Positions 1 through 8,181 of a DNA stretch of 64,000 nucleotides are shown here, in pieces. Position numbers and translations under genes: made by a program. Source of the DNA: Anaerobium acetethylicum. Its GTDB lineage: Bacteria; Bacillota; Clostridia; Lachnospirales; Lachnospiraceae. Each line of letters starts with the position of its first letter. The first letter of the stretch is position 1. A model generated the notes under the pieces. It saw only the letters and a program-made list of their open reading frames with translations, was not told the DNA's origin and made no database searches. The stretch spans positions 1 through 64,000 of the forward strand of contig NZ_FMKA01000008.1 in assembly GCF_900096945.1 (NCBI RefSeq), read 5' to 3'.

Positions 1-131
1 AGAAAAGCTTGTAAGACTAAATTCCACACAAGAGATTGCAAGATTAAATTCCATACCTTGTATAAAAGGGGTGGAATTTAAAAATTCAATTTAGGGCATA
101 AAAATTATTGAAAAAAATTATTGTAAAATAC

Positions 132-161
132 TTGACATTAATGGGAAAAGGATAGTATAAT
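132..161 (+). promoter_or_regulatory. Promoter of the tRNA-Val/tRNA-Met unit
   Basis: TTGACA (132-137) and TATAAT (156-161) are separated by 18 bp, about 37 bp upstream of the first tRNA. Further upstream, TAAATTCCAC at 18-27 recurs as TAAATTCCAT near 45 and as its complement GTGGAATTTA at 71-80. Confidence 0.8.
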
Positions 162-198
162 AGCAAAGCAGGTCGGAGTTATACGACTTGAAAGCCCA

Positions 199-271
199 GG
201 GATCTTAGCTCAGCTGGGAGAGCATCTGCCTTACAAGCAGAGGGTCACAGGTTCGAGCCCTGTAGGTCCCA
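199..271 (+). tRNA. tRNA-Val (anticodon TAC)
   Basis: A 73-nt cloverleaf. Acceptor GGGATCT pairs with AGGTCCC (264-270) and the discriminator is A271. The D arm is GCTC/GAGC, and the anticodon loop CTTACAA gives TAC. The T loop is the canonical GGTTCGAGCC. No CCA is encoded. It is followed 34 bp later by tRNA-Met, and both share one promoter and terminator. Confidence 0.95.
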
Positions 272-305
272 TCGTCATAGAAATATGACATTTTTAATTT
301 CATAA

Positions 306-379
306 GGCGGAATAGCTCAGTTGGCTAGAGCACACGGTTCATACCCGTGGTGTCATGGGTTCAAATCCCTTTTCCGCTA
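306..379 (+). tRNA. tRNA-Met (anticodon CAT), probably elongator
   Basis: A 74-nt cloverleaf with anticodon CAT. Acceptor GGCGGAA pairs with TTCCGCT, including a G1-U72 wobble, and the discriminator is A. The anticodon stem is CACGG/CCGTG. It lacks the C1-A72 mismatch and the three G-C pairs in the anticodon stem of initiator tRNA, so I prefer elongator Met. A lysidine-modified Ile2 tRNA cannot be excluded. The T stem has one U-U mismatch (positions 50-64). Confidence 0.92.
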
Positions 380-387
380 CTATTTGT

Positions 388-411
388 ACCACCCATCAGG
401 GTGGTTTTTTT
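388..411 (+). terminator. Rho-independent terminator of the tRNA pair
   Basis: Perfect stem ACCACCC/GGGTGGT with an ATCA loop, followed by seven T, immediately after the tRNA-Met gene. Confidence 0.9.
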
Positions 412-427
412 AATTCATCAGGGTGGA

Positions 428-652
428 GTGTTAAAAGCCCATTTTTCTATAATGAGGACGTGATGCAAAACATGTTGATTCGCAGCGCGCTCTCGCTTAG
501 ATGAAGACGTAGTGGTACGTAAGGCCGCAAAGTACGCGGCCTAAGTACCAACGTCTTCATAAAGCTGCTCATCAAGTCATGTTTTGCATCACTGTTTGAT
601 AGATGGCGAATGTGTAAATTGACGAAGCTGAACGTTATAAGAGGGCTGTTAC
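428..652. repeat. Family A nested-palindrome repeat, copy 1 (core 460-592)
   Basis: The 133-bp core has outer arms GTGATGCAAAACATG / CATGTTTTGCATCAC. Its inner arms are ATGAAGACGT..TGGTAC..GGCCGC and the complement. The core is flanked by an outer terminal inverted repeat beginning GTGTTAAAAGCCC (428) and ending GAGGGCTGTTAC. Between core and right end lies a conserved segment containing AATTGACGAAGC. It belongs with copies at 3174, 14513, 14672, 14831, 53931 and 54152. It lies between the tRNA terminator and the ispF promoter. Confidence 0.9.
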
Positions 653-878
653 TATGAAAACCTCTCTTTGTTGTTGAAAAGACGCAGAAAGTCTCCCTAT
701 CGATCCTACTTTTTACTTTTTCTGGATTTAGATAGCAGTAGCAGGCTACCAACCCAAAGTATTTAATCTCTTTAACAAGTGATTTATTGACACGCTAATC
801 GATATAGGAAATTAGAATGTTCCGAGCAGGATGTGATATGTAGGGTGATATGCAGTTGCGAACCCTGTCGCCGTGGGC
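653..878. other. Intergenic remainder with no recognised feature
   Basis: Between repeat A copy 1 and the ispF promoter I see no open frame with a ribosome binding site, no RNA gene and no strong hairpin. Confidence 0.5.
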
Positions 879-907
879 TTTAACTGATTTTTAAATTATG
901 CTATAAT
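879..907 (+). promoter_or_regulatory. Promoter of ispF
   Basis: TTTAAC (879-884), a 17-bp spacer and TATAAT (902-907), about 100 bp upstream of the ispF start. Confidence 0.6.
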
Positions 908-1006
908 AGACAGGAAAGTTGTTTGGAAACCGGATTAAAAAATATGCAGGAGGTAAGCCGTACCTGGTACGGGAAGTCTGCTGCGGGAAAGATAGAGGGA
1001 AAAAAT

Positions 1007-1564
1007 ATGAGAGTCGGAATGGGTTATGATGTTCATAAGCTGGTCAGTGACAGGAAACTGATTTTAGGAGGAGTGGACATCCCTTATGAGAAGGGGCTTC
1101 TGGGTCATTCGGATGCGGATGTCGTTGTACATGCAATCATGGATGCGCTTCTTGGGGCTGCGGCCTTAGGCGATATAGGAAAACATTTTCCGGATACGGA
1201 TCCACAGTATAAAGGGATTTCCAGCATCAGCCTTCTTGAACAGGTGGGAAAACTGCTGGAAGAGGAGCTCTACGTGATAGAGAACATTGACGCAACAATC
1301 ATTGCGCAGCGGCCGAAGCTTCGTCCATATATGGAGGAGATGGTCGGAAATGTTGCGAAGGCCCTGAATCTCTCCGTGAAGCAGGTAAACATCAAGGCAA
1401 CTACAGAAGAAGGCCTTGGCTTTACAGGCTCGGGAGATGGCATTGCGGCTCAGGCCATATGTTCGCTGGTGCCAGTGAACAATTATGTCTACGACACCAT
1501 TATGGCAGAAGGGGAATCGGGCGGCTGCAGCGGCTGCAGCGGATGCGGCAAAGACCGGCAGTAA
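1007..1564 (+). CDS. ispF: 2-C-methyl-D-erythritol 2,4-cyclodiphosphate synthase
   Basis: IspF converts CDP-methylerythritol 2-phosphate to the cyclic diphosphate with loss of CMP in the cytosolic MEP isoprenoid pathway. The product starts [12 protein letters not shown]. The D-x-H metal site is at residues 8-10, and the [18 protein letters not shown] segment and [16 protein letters not shown] end are typical. I chose ATG 1007, preceded by AGAGGGA, over an in-frame ATG 84 bp upstream because the family begins there. The 185-aa product is longer than the usual ~157. It carries a C-terminal tail ending [14 protein letters not shown], encoded by a small TGCAGCGGC-type tandem repeat. That cysteine-rich tail is not part of the fold. 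The next gene follows after 29 bp, so the two are probably co-transcribed. Confidence 0.96.
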   Translation: MRVGMGYDVHKLVSDRKLILGGVDIPYEKGLLGHSDADVVVHAIMDALLGAAALGDIGKHFPDTDPQYKGISSISLLEQVGKLLEEELYVIENIDATIIAQRPKLRPYMEEMVGNVAKALNLSVKQVNIKATTEEGLGFTGSGDGIAAQAICSLVPVNNYVYDTIMAEGESGGCSGCSGCGKDRQ

Positions 1565-1593
1565 CTAAAAAACCTTAAGAAAGGAGCCTGAAG

Positions 1594-2835
1594 ATGGATG
1601 TCAGATACCTTGGGAAAGAAGAACGGATACGGACAAGGAGCATGTGGGAAGAGGTGTTTTCGGGCGACAGCAGTGCCTTTGTCGACTACTACTATACCCA
1701 TAAGGCTTCACAGAATGAAATTCTGGTAATTGAGGAGGATTCGGAAATCCATGCGATGCTCCAGCTGAACCCCTATGATATTTTCACGGGAGGGCAGACG
1801 TGGCGTACCAGGTACATTGTCGGCGTTGCCACAGACCCTGGGTTCAGGCACAGGGGGTATATGAGAATCCTGCTCCACAGGATGCTAAAGGACATGTATG
1901 GAAACGGGGAGGCGTTTACCTTCCTGATGCCGGCAGCAGAAGCCATATACAGGCCATTTGATTTCCGGTTTGTCTATGATCAGGGGCAGTGCCGGATCGG
2001 GATGGAAAAAATCAGTCCGGCGATTGAAATGCTGAAAAAGCGCCTGCATGGACTGCCGGCAGCAAAAGCTGTGGAAGCCATGGACTGTCGACTGTTCGAA
2101 GAAAAGGACAGCGACCTTCTTGCTGAGTTCTCGAACCGCATACTGGAGGGGCGTTACGGAGTTTTTGCCCGCAGGGATGCACTTTATTACAGGACGCTCC
2201 TTGCAGAAGCAGCGAGTGAGAACGGCGGCATACTTCTGTTCATGACGGACAAAAAGCTGTCAGGGTACTGCGTTTACGCCCTGGGAGAGGCTGTCGAGGT
2301 AAGGGAGCCGGTTTGCGAAAAAGGACAGGAAGCAGAGTTTGCAGCTGCGATGCTGGAACAGCTGAAAATTTATGACAGGGAGCTACATTTCATCGGTATT
2401 GAGGACATTTTTTTCGAAGAGATGCTCTCTGAAAACGGCGGAATGGTGGATGCGGAGAAAAAGCCCATGATCATGGCCCGGATAGTAGATTTGAAACATT
2501 TTGCATCCTGCCTCAGGACTGATGGACCGGTGGCAGTCAAAATCAGGGTGACGGATGGAATCATCCGGGAAAACGACAGGACTTTTTGGTTTCGTTCTGA
2601 TGGAGATGGAAAACTCCTGCTGGAAGAGACTTCCGAAAGCGGGGATTTCGAGGCAGGCATCGGTGTGCTCACTGCGTTTCTGTTCGGATATATTTCCGCT
2701 GAAGAGTTTGTTGCAGAGACAGAAGCATGCAGAAGCGGACTCCAGTCCTGCGAAACTCCGGAGGCAGACAAAATTCTGAGGGAGCTTGCAAACATAAAGG
2801 TACCCGGAAAGCTGTTTTTAAATGAAATCGTATAG
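1594..2835 (+). CDS. Eis-like GNAT N-acetyltransferase
   Basis: A 413-aa protein with the Eis layout: an N-terminal GNAT domain, a second acetyltransferase-like half and a C-terminal sterol-carrier-like domain (about 300-410). The acetyl-CoA binding motif A is visible at residues 76-94 (VGVATDPGFRHRGYMRILL, R/Q-x-x-G-x form). YRPFDFRFVYDQ near 120-135 is typical of the family. Mycobacterial Eis acetylates aminoglycosides and protein lysines. The substrate here is unknown. AGAAAGGAG lies 8 bp before the ATG. It sits between ispF and the cysteine T-box. A low-quality match to a terminator follows, so transcription may end before the T-box promoter. Confidence 0.85.
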   Translation: MDVRYLGKEERIRTRSMWEEVFSGDSSAFVDYYYTHKASQNEILVIEEDSEIHAMLQLNPYDIFTGGQTWRTRYIVGVATDPGFRHRGYMRILLHRMLKDMYGNGEAFTFLMPAAEAIYRPFDFRFVYDQGQCRIGMEKISPAIEMLKKRLHGLPAAKAVEAMDCRLFEEKDSDLLAEFSNRILEGRYGVFARRDALYYRTLLAEAASENGGILLFMTDKKLSGYCVYALGEAVEVREPVCEKGQEAEFAAAMLEQLKIYDRELHFIGIEDIFFEEMLSENGGMVDAEKKPMIMARIVDLKHFASCLRTDGPVAVKIRVTDGIIRENDRTFWFRSDGDGKLLLEETSESGDFEAGIGVLTAFLFGYISAEEFVAETEACRSGLQSCETPEADKILRELANIKVPGKLFLNEIV

Positions 2836-2873
2836 GCGGAATAGTTTATTTTCCCTATAAGTGCTGTAGGTTA

Positions 2874-2902
2874 TTGACAAATGTCTGTTTTTTTCATAGA
2901 CT
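2874..2902 (+). promoter_or_regulatory. Promoter of the cysE-cysS T-box leader
   Basis: TTGACA (2874-2879), a 17-bp spacer and TAGACT (2897-2902). A better-looking TATACT at 2902 would need a 22-bp spacer. Confidence 0.6.
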
Positions 2903-2914
2903 ATACTATATATG

Positions 2915-3158
2915 AAAAGCGATGAATAGAGAGAGTAATCCACGAAGGATATCAGAGACAGACTGCCACCGGCTGAAAGCAGTCTTTATTTCGGAAGGGA
3001 TGAAGTGCATCTAGGAGCTGATCGGACGAGTGCGATTTTGCAGTAGCCCGGTACGTTTTACACATGTTACGTGTATCGAGTGAAGGGTAGGTACTATCCT
3101 TTAGCAGAGTGGAACCGCGGATAACTTCGTCTCTAGCATTAGAGGCGGAGTTTTTTTA
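2915..3158 (+). promoter_or_regulatory. T-box leader, cysteine specific
   Basis: The leader contains stem I with a GAGAGTA motif near 2931 and a candidate TGC (Cys) specifier at 3006-3008. The T-box sequence AGAGTGGAACCGCGG lies at 3106-3120, followed by a terminator hairpin (ACTTCGTCTCTA / TAGAGGCGGAGT) and seven T. The T-box bulge reads TGGA, whose A pairs with discriminator U73, the base carried by tRNA-Cys. It precedes cysE and cysS, so uncharged tRNA-Cys should promote readthrough into cysteine synthesis and charging. Confidence 0.92.
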
Positions 3159-3173
3159 TCTCATAGAGGTAGA

Positions 3174-3430
3174 GTGTCAAAAGCCCCTTTACAAAATAGT
3201 ATTCGTCAATTTGCACAGGTTTTCGAATGAGGACGTGATGCAAAACATGTTGACTCGCAGCGCGCTCTCGCTTAGATGAAGACGTAGTGGTACGTAAGGC
3301 CGCAAAATACGCGGCCCAAGTACCAACGTCTTCATAAAGCTGCTCATCAATTCATGTTTTGTATCACTGTGCTACAGCTGGTGACTGTGCAAATTGACGA
3401 AGCCGAACGTTACAAGAGGGCTTTTGACAT
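3174..3430. repeat. Family A nested-palindrome repeat, copy 2, most complete (core 3235-3367)
   Basis: The outermost arms are GTGTCAAAAGCCC (3174) and GGGCTTTTGACAT (3418-3430). A second pair is GTCAATTTGCACA (from 3205) and TGTGCAAATTGAC. The 133-bp core palindrome is inside. The element lies between the T-box terminator and cysE, so readthrough RNA must cross it. Confidence 0.9.
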
Positions 3431-3493
3431 GCTAATCCTATAAGATAAAAAAGCGTTGTTATTATAGAGAACATATTCCGGGAGGATTTACAA

Positions 3494-4228
3494 TTGGGAC
3501 TGATAAGATATGTGAAAGAAGAAATAGATGTTATTAAGGAAAGGGATCCAGCCATAAAGACCCCGCTGGAGGTTTTTCTGTATCCGAGTTTTAAAGCGAT
3601 ACTGATGTACCGGGTATCCCATTACCTTTTCAAAAGGGAACATTACTTCCTTGCAAGATGGATTTCCCAGAGGACTGTGCGAAAGACGGGAATCGAAATC
3701 CATCCGGGAGCTGAAATCGGAAAAGGGCTTTTTATCGATCATGGATGCGGCGTCGTAATCGGCGAGACAGCAATCATCGGTGATAATGTAACGCTCTATC
3801 AGGGGGTTACCCTTGGAGGAACGGGCAAGGAGCACGGAAAGCGCCATCCGACCCTGTGCGACAACGTTATGGTAAGTGCCGGGGCTAAGATATTGGGATC
3901 CTTTACAATCGGTGAAAACTCAAAAATCGGAGCAGGTTCTGTAGTGCTTGAGGAGGTTCCGCCAAACTGTACGGTAGTCGGTGTTCCGGGCAGAATCGTG
4001 AAGCAGGATAATGTGAAGATGCCGAGGATCGACATGGATCAGATCCATTTTCCGGATCCAATGCTTGGCGACATCATGAAGCTCAGGGAAGGCAATCTGG
4101 AGTTCTGCCGCAGGATTGAAGAGATGGAGAAGATTATCGCAAGACTGAAGACAGAGGCCAGCGAAGGAAAAGGCAGACCATGTGCAGACGAGAGAAAAGC
4201 CATGCAGGAAAAAGGAATAGAATTATAG
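3494..4228 (+). CDS. cysE: Serine O-acetyltransferase
   Basis: CysE transfers acetyl from acetyl-CoA to serine, giving O-acetylserine for cysteine synthesis. The 244-aa product has the N-terminal helical region (1-65) and a left-handed beta helix of hexapeptide repeats (about 68-170). [17 protein letters not shown] and the [12 protein letters not shown] loop mark the active site. The start is TTG 3494, placed 8 bp after GGAGG (3481-3485). No in-frame ATG fits. The C-terminal 45 residues are charged and predicted helical, an extension beyond the core fold. It is the first gene after the cysteine T-box and probably heads an operon through cysS, mrnC, rlmB and sigH. Confidence 0.96.
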   Translation: MGLIRYVKEEIDVIKERDPAIKTPLEVFLYPSFKAILMYRVSHYLFKREHYFLARWISQRTVRKTGIEIHPGAEIGKGLFIDHGCGVVIGETAIIGDNVTLYQGVTLGGTGKEHGKRHPTLCDNVMVSAGAKILGSFTIGENSKIGAGSVVLEEVPPNCTVVGVPGRIVKQDNVKMPRIDMDQIHFPDPMLGDIMKLREGNLEFCRRIEEMEKIIARLKTEASEGKGRPCADERKAMQEKGIEL

Positions 4229-4238
4229 CGTGATACCA

Positions 4239-4292
4239 GGGTCAAAAGGTCATGTGTTTCATGCTTACATGAAAAAACATGACTTTGGGACC
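4239..4292. repeat. Family C hairpin, single copy
   Basis: GGTCATGTGTTTCATGC and GCATGAAAAA-type arms form a long hairpin, framed by GGTC..GACC, in the 104 bp between cysE and cysS. It is the same hairpin as in the tandem array at 45356-45729, without the 100-bp downstream part. Confidence 0.8.
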
Positions 4293-4332
4293 TGCAAAAC
4301 TATCATAAATTTGAAGAAAGAAGGACAGACAG

Positions 4333-5730
4333 ATGAAGATATATAATACACTGACAAAATCGAAAGATGAATTCGTACCTGTTGAACCGGGAAAAGTAAG
4401 GATGTATGTGTGCGGACCGACCGTATACAACTACATCCATATCGGAAATGCAAGACCTATGATCGTATTCGATACCGTAAGGCGTTACATGGAATACAAA
4501 GGCTATGACGTGAACTATGTGAGCAATTTCACAGACGTAGACGACAAGATCATAAACAAGGCAATTGAAGAAGGTGTTCCGGCAAGCGAAATATCAGAAA
4601 AGTTCATTGCTGAATGCAAAAAGGACATGGAGGGCATGAATGTCAAGCCGGCCACAAAACATCCTTTGGCAACTGAGGAAATCGGCGGGATGCTTGAAAT
4701 GATCAGCACGCTCATCGAAAAGGGATATGCATACGAAGTGAACGGAACTGTATATTTCAGGACCAGGAAATTCGACGGATATGGAAAATTATCCAAGAAG
4801 AATCTGGATGATCTGGAAGCCGGAATCCGTATTGCAGTAAGCGATGAAAAGGAAGATCCGATGGATTTCGTTCTCTGGAAGCCTAAGAAAGAAGGAGAAC
4901 CTTTCTGGGAATCCCCATGGAGCGACGGTCGCCCGGGATGGCATATCGAATGCTCCGTCATGTCTAAAAAATATTTAGGCGATGAAATCGACATCCATGC
5001 AGGCGGCGAGGATCTCGTATTCCCGCACCATGAAAATGAAATCGCACAGAGCGAGGCTGCCAATGGAAAGCAGTTTTCAAAATACTGGATGCACAATGCA
5101 TTCCTGAATATCGACAACAGGAAGATGTCAAAATCTCTCGGAAACTTCTTTACAGTGAGGGAGATCAGTGAACAATATGACCTCCAGGTGCTGCGTTTCT
5201 TCATGCTGAGCGCACACTACAGAAGCCCGCTGAATTTCAGCGCAGACCTTATGGAGGCTTCAAAAACAGGGCTTGATAGAATCATAACAGCAGCTGAGAA
5301 CCTCAAGTACCTTATGGGGACTGTGACTGCTGAAACAATGAGCCCGTCAGAAGAAGCGCTTTTCAAAGGAACAGAAGAATTCGTCAATAAATACGAAACT
5401 GCAATGGAAGACGATTTCAACACCGCGGATGCTATTTCAGCAGTTTTCGAGCTCGTGAAGTACATCAACACAAATGTGTCGGCGGAGAATTCGAAAGAAT
5501 ACCTGCAGGCAATGCTTGATAAGCTCGTCAGCCTTACAGATATTCTCGGAATCATCGTTGAAAAAGAAGAAGAGATTTTGGATGCAGACATCGAAAGCCT
5601 TATCGGAGAAAGACAGGCGGCAAGAAAAGCAAAGAACTTCCAGAGAGCTGATGAAATCAGGGATCTTCTGCTTGAAAAGGGCATCGTTATAGAAGATACG
5701 AGGGAAGGCATAAAATGGAAAAGGATTTAG
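4333..5730 (+). CDS. cysS: Cysteinyl-tRNA synthetase
   Basis: A 465-aa class I synthetase that charges tRNA-Cys. The HIGH motif is HIGN at residues 36-39 and KMSKS is at 264-268. The zinc ligands are visible as C27 in CGPTVYNY, the cysteine in WHIECS and the histidines in FPHHENEIAQSEA. The C-terminal DALR and anticodon-binding region follows. GAAAGAAGGACAG precedes ATG 4333. Its position after a cysteine T-box and cysE fits regulation by cysteine supply. The last 16 bases overlap mrnC, suggesting translational coupling. Confidence 0.98.
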   Translation: MKIYNTLTKSKDEFVPVEPGKVRMYVCGPTVYNYIHIGNARPMIVFDTVRRYMEYKGYDVNYVSNFTDVDDKIINKAIEEGVPASEISEKFIAECKKDMEGMNVKPATKHPLATEEIGGMLEMISTLIEKGYAYEVNGTVYFRTRKFDGYGKLSKKNLDDLEAGIRIAVSDEKEDPMDFVLWKPKKEGEPFWESPWSDGRPGWHIECSVMSKKYLGDEIDIHAGGEDLVFPHHENEIAQSEAANGKQFSKYWMHNAFLNIDNRKMSKSLGNFFTVREISEQYDLQVLRFFMLSAHYRSPLNFSADLMEASKTGLDRIITAAENLKYLMGTVTAETMSPSEEALFKGTEEFVNKYETAMEDDFNTADAISAVFELVKYINTNVSAENSKEYLQAMLDKLVSLTDILGIIVEKEEEILDADIESLIGERQAARKAKNFQRADEIRDLLLEKGIVIEDTREGIKWKRI

Positions 5731-6212
5731 TGAACGACGGACTGCCGGAGAATTTTGACCTGCCGGAGAACTTTGACCTGACGGGATATTTTGCTGAGCA
5801 GTTCAAAGTTGGGAAAATCGACCCAAGAATATATTCCCCTCTCGCCCTTGCATACATCGGAGACGGAGTTTATGACCTGATTATCAGAACTATAGTGGTA
5901 GGCCGTGGAAACTGCCAGGCCAACAAGCTTCACAAAAGGACCAGCAAGTTTGTAAAGGCATCAGCCCAGTCATCGATGATCGGAGTACTGAAGCCCTTCC
6001 TGACCGAAGAGGAGAAAGTAGTGTACAAAAGGGGCAGGAATGCAAAGTCGGTATCCATGGCAAAAAATGCGACCATGTCCGATTACCGCAGAGCCACCGG
6101 ATTCGAAGCGCTGATCGGCTACATCTACCTGAAAAAGGATTTTAAAAGGCTTTTCGATCTTGTAAAAATAGGGATTGAGGGAATCGAAGAGAACGAAGAA
6201 TTTAATATATAA
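5715..6212 (+). CDS. mrnC: Mini-ribonuclease 3
   Basis: A 165-aa RNase III catalytic domain without the dsRNA-binding domain, the form that matures 23S rRNA ends in Bacillota. Catalytic acidic residues lie in ALAYIGDGVYDL (D50). ANKLHKRTSKFVKASAQS and the second acidic motif in RRATGFEALIGYIYL follow. The N terminus contains a tandem LPENFD/LPENFD duplication from an 18-bp direct repeat (about 5743-5778) that is not part of the fold. It overlaps cysS by 16 bp. Confidence 0.95.
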   Translation: MEKDLVNDGLPENFDLPENFDLTGYFAEQFKVGKIDPRIYSPLALAYIGDGVYDLIIRTIVVGRGNCQANKLHKRTSKFVKASAQSSMIGVLKPFLTEEEKVVYKRGRNAKSVSMAKNATMSDYRRATGFEALIGYIYLKKDFKRLFDLVKIGIEGIEENEEFNI

Positions 6213-6299
6213 TAATGTAGTGGGTAAAAGGTATTTTACCCACAGATACCTACGGAAGATTTCCACCAGAGTGCGCCAGATGCGCAGATAGGAGTTAAA

Positions 6300-7043
6300 A
6301 TGAGATACGAAGAATTTACAATAGAGGGCAGAAACGCAGTTCTCGAAGCATTCAGGGCAGGAAAGACAGTAGACAAGCTTTTCGTACTTGACGGATGTCA
6401 GGACGGTCCTGTGAAATCCATCACAAGAGAAGCAAGGAAGCAGGACACGATCATCAATTATGTGTCAAAGGAACGCCTGGACAACATGTCAGAAACAGGA
6501 AAACACCAGGGAGTCATCGCATATGCTGCGGCTTATGAATACGCAGAAGTGGAGGACATCCTCAAAATAGCAGAGGAAAAAGGTGAACAGCCATTTATAT
6601 TCCTTCTGGACAACATCGAAGATCCCCATAACCTTGGCGCAATAATCCGTACTGCAAACCTTGCAGGAGCACACGGAGTCATCATTCCCAAGCGAAGGGC
6701 AGCAGGGCTTACAGCTACCGTAGTGAAGACATCGGCAGGCGCCCTGAACTATACGCCTGTTGCAAAGGTTACGAATTTAGGAGCGACCATCGATGAGCTG
6801 AAAGAAAAGGGCCTCTGGTTCGTCTGCGCCGACATGGGTGGGGAAGTCATGTACAACCTTGACCTGAAAGGGCCGATCGGTCTTGTAATCGGCAGTGAGG
6901 GCGAAGGTGTGGGAAGGCTTGTAAAGGAAAAATGCGACTTCATCGCATCTATACCAATGAAGGGCGACATCGACTCTCTGAACGCTTCCGTTGCAGCGGG
7001 CGTGCTTGCCTATGAGATAGTCAGACAGCGTATGGGCCGATAA
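6300..7043 (+). CDS. rlmB: 23S rRNA (guanosine-2'-O-)-methyltransferase, TrmH/SpoU family
   Basis: A 247-aa SPOUT methyltransferase. The N-terminal substrate-binding domain starts IEGRNAVLEAFRAG. The knotted SAM-binding domain shows motif 1 LDNIEDPHNLGAIIRTANLAG, motif 2 LVIGSEGEGVGRLV and motif 3 IPMKGDIDSLNASVAAG. RlmB methylates G2251 of 23S rRNA. The start follows AGGAG by 5 bases. Most clostridial clusters carry yacP between rlmB and sigH. Here sigH follows after 24 bp and no yacP is present. Confidence 0.95.
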   Translation: MRYEEFTIEGRNAVLEAFRAGKTVDKLFVLDGCQDGPVKSITREARKQDTIINYVSKERLDNMSETGKHQGVIAYAAAYEYAEVEDILKIAEEKGEQPFIFLLDNIEDPHNLGAIIRTANLAGAHGVIIPKRRAAGLTATVVKTSAGALNYTPVAKVTNLGATIDELKEKGLWFVCADMGGEVMYNLDLKGPIGLVIGSEGEGVGRLVKEKCDFIASIPMKGDIDSLNASVAAGVLAYEIVRQRMGR

Positions 7044-7067
7044 TCTACCGACAGGGAAGTGTAATAA

Positions 7068-7691
7068 GTGAAGAAAGATAAGTACGAATCTTTAACGGAT
7101 GAAGCTCTTATAAGACTGCACCGGGAAGGCAGCCTGGATGTAATGGATTTCATCATGGAAAAATATAAGAACCTGGTGAGAAAGAAAGCAAGGGCCATGT
7201 ACCTGATCGGAGGAGATAACGACGATCTCATCCAGGAGGGTATGATCGGCCTTTTCAAGGCAGTCAGAGACTACAACGAGGAAAAGGAAGCCTCTTTCTT
7301 CAGTTTTGCAGAACTCTGCATCTCCAGACAGATCTATAGCGCTATTGAGGCATCGCAGCGGAAGAAGCATATTCCTTTAAACAACTACATTTCCCTGTAT
7401 GCCCAGACCTCTGGAGACGGCGAAGAAGGCGCGCCGCTCCTGGATGCGCTCCATTCCATAAGGGACAGGAATCCCGAGGAGCTGGTCATCGACCAGGAGA
7501 GGGTCACCATTATAGAGGAGGGGCTTGAAAAAAGCCTCAGCAAGTTCGAGAAAAAAGTATTCGATCTGCATCTGGCAGGCATTAGCTACCTGCAGATTGC
7601 GGAGATACTCGGCAAGCCCCCAAAGTCTGTTGACAATGCCATACAGAGGATTAAGAACAAGCTGAACAGCCTGATTGCCAACAAGGAATAA
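7068..7691 (+). CDS. sigH: RNA polymerase sigma factor, SigH type
   Basis: A 207-aa sigma-70 family protein. Region 2 runs about 20-90 with DDLIQEGMIGLFKAVRDYN, and region 4 about 135-200 with LSKFEKKVFDLHLAGISYLQIAEILGKPPKSVDNAIQRIKNKL as helix-turn-helix. The start MKKDKYESLTDEALI resembles Spo0H/SigH, which directs early stationary-phase and sporulation genes. The start codon is GTG 7068, after a weak CAGGGAAG. Position downstream of rlmB is the standard clostridial sigH location. It is the strongest hint of sporulation ability in the window. Confidence 0.92.
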   Translation: MKKDKYESLTDEALIRLHREGSLDVMDFIMEKYKNLVRKKARAMYLIGGDNDDLIQEGMIGLFKAVRDYNEEKEASFFSFAELCISRQIYSAIEASQRKKHIPLNNYISLYAQTSGDGEEGAPLLDALHSIRDRNPEELVIDQERVTIIEEGLEKSLSKFEKKVFDLHLAGISYLQIAEILGKPPKSVDNAIQRIKNKLNSLIANKE

Positions 7692-7718
7692 AAAATGCAA
7701 ATGTAAAAAGTTTTTCTA

Positions 7719-7747
7719 TTGACATATATATGAAATTGTTGTAAACT
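7719..7747 (+). promoter_or_regulatory. Promoter of tRNA-Thr
   Basis: TTGACA (7719-7724), exactly 17 bp, TAAACT (7742-7747), about 28 bp before the tRNA. Confidence 0.8.
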
Positions 7748-7775
7748 ATAACAAGTCACGAGATGACAAGTTATT

Positions 7776-7848
7776 GCTGCTATAGCTCAGGCGGTAGAGC
7801 GCAACATTGGTAGTGTTGAGGTCACGGGTCCGACTCCCGTTAGCAGCT
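7776..7848 (+). tRNA. tRNA-Thr (anticodon GGT) with C55
   Basis: Acceptor GCTGCTA/TAGCAGC, discriminator T. D arm GCTC/GAGC. Anticodon stem CAACA/TGTTG with loop TTGGTAG gives GGT. The T stem ACGGG/CCCGT is fully paired, but the T loop is TCCGACT, so position 55 is C instead of the almost universal U. The rest of the tRNA is intact and has its own promoter. Confidence 0.93.
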
Positions 7849-7900
7849 TATTGAAAAACCCAGGAAACATCAGGGTTACAGAGATTTTACAAAAAGAAAA

Positions 7901-7926
7901 ACCACCTTTACGGGTGGTCTTTTTTT
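7901..7926 (+). terminator. Terminator of tRNA-Thr
   Basis: ACCACC(TTTA)CGGGTGGT hairpin followed by CTTTTTTT. Between it and fucI, CCTACGTACCACTA (about 7980) resembles the inner arm of family A in reverse and may be a decayed copy. Confidence 0.85.
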
Positions 7927-8038
7927 GCGTTTGGGGTTTGTTTGGGAAATAGATGTTCCGCTGCCGCGCTTTCTACGACCCTACGTACCACTATATCTCC
8001 CATAACTCTCCATTTGTCCGAAAATGCAGGATTCCCGG

Positions 8039-8051
8039 AACAGATACTGTT
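8039..8051. promoter_or_regulatory. Possible operator upstream of the fucose genes
   Basis: AACAGATACTGTT is a 13-bp dyad, and a related AACAGGATATTACG lies near 8079. A TATAAT-like -10 stands at 8115-8120 without a good -35, which would fit activator-dependent expression. This is inference from spacing only. Confidence 0.35.
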
Positions 8052-8181
8052 AGTAATGACAAAAAATGTCCATATAAGAACAGGATATTACGAGAATTTA
8101 GGGGAAGCTTGTCGTATAATTAGCATATAAAAATAAAAAATCCTGTAAAAGCAAACTTATAAAAACGGAGGTAACAGAAAG

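Noticed and set aside
1-131. Repeated TAAATTCCAC motifs at the window edge considered as a repeat array or operator
   Set aside because: Three short matches in mixed orientation upstream of a tRNA promoter, cut by the window start. There is too little to call.
447-752. Minus-strand open frame over family A copy 1, with similar frames at 14284-14850 and 53882-54076
   Set aside because: All encode the same arginine- and serine-rich peptide because they lie in the repeat. None has a ribosome binding site. The arms are conserved as palindromes, not as codons.
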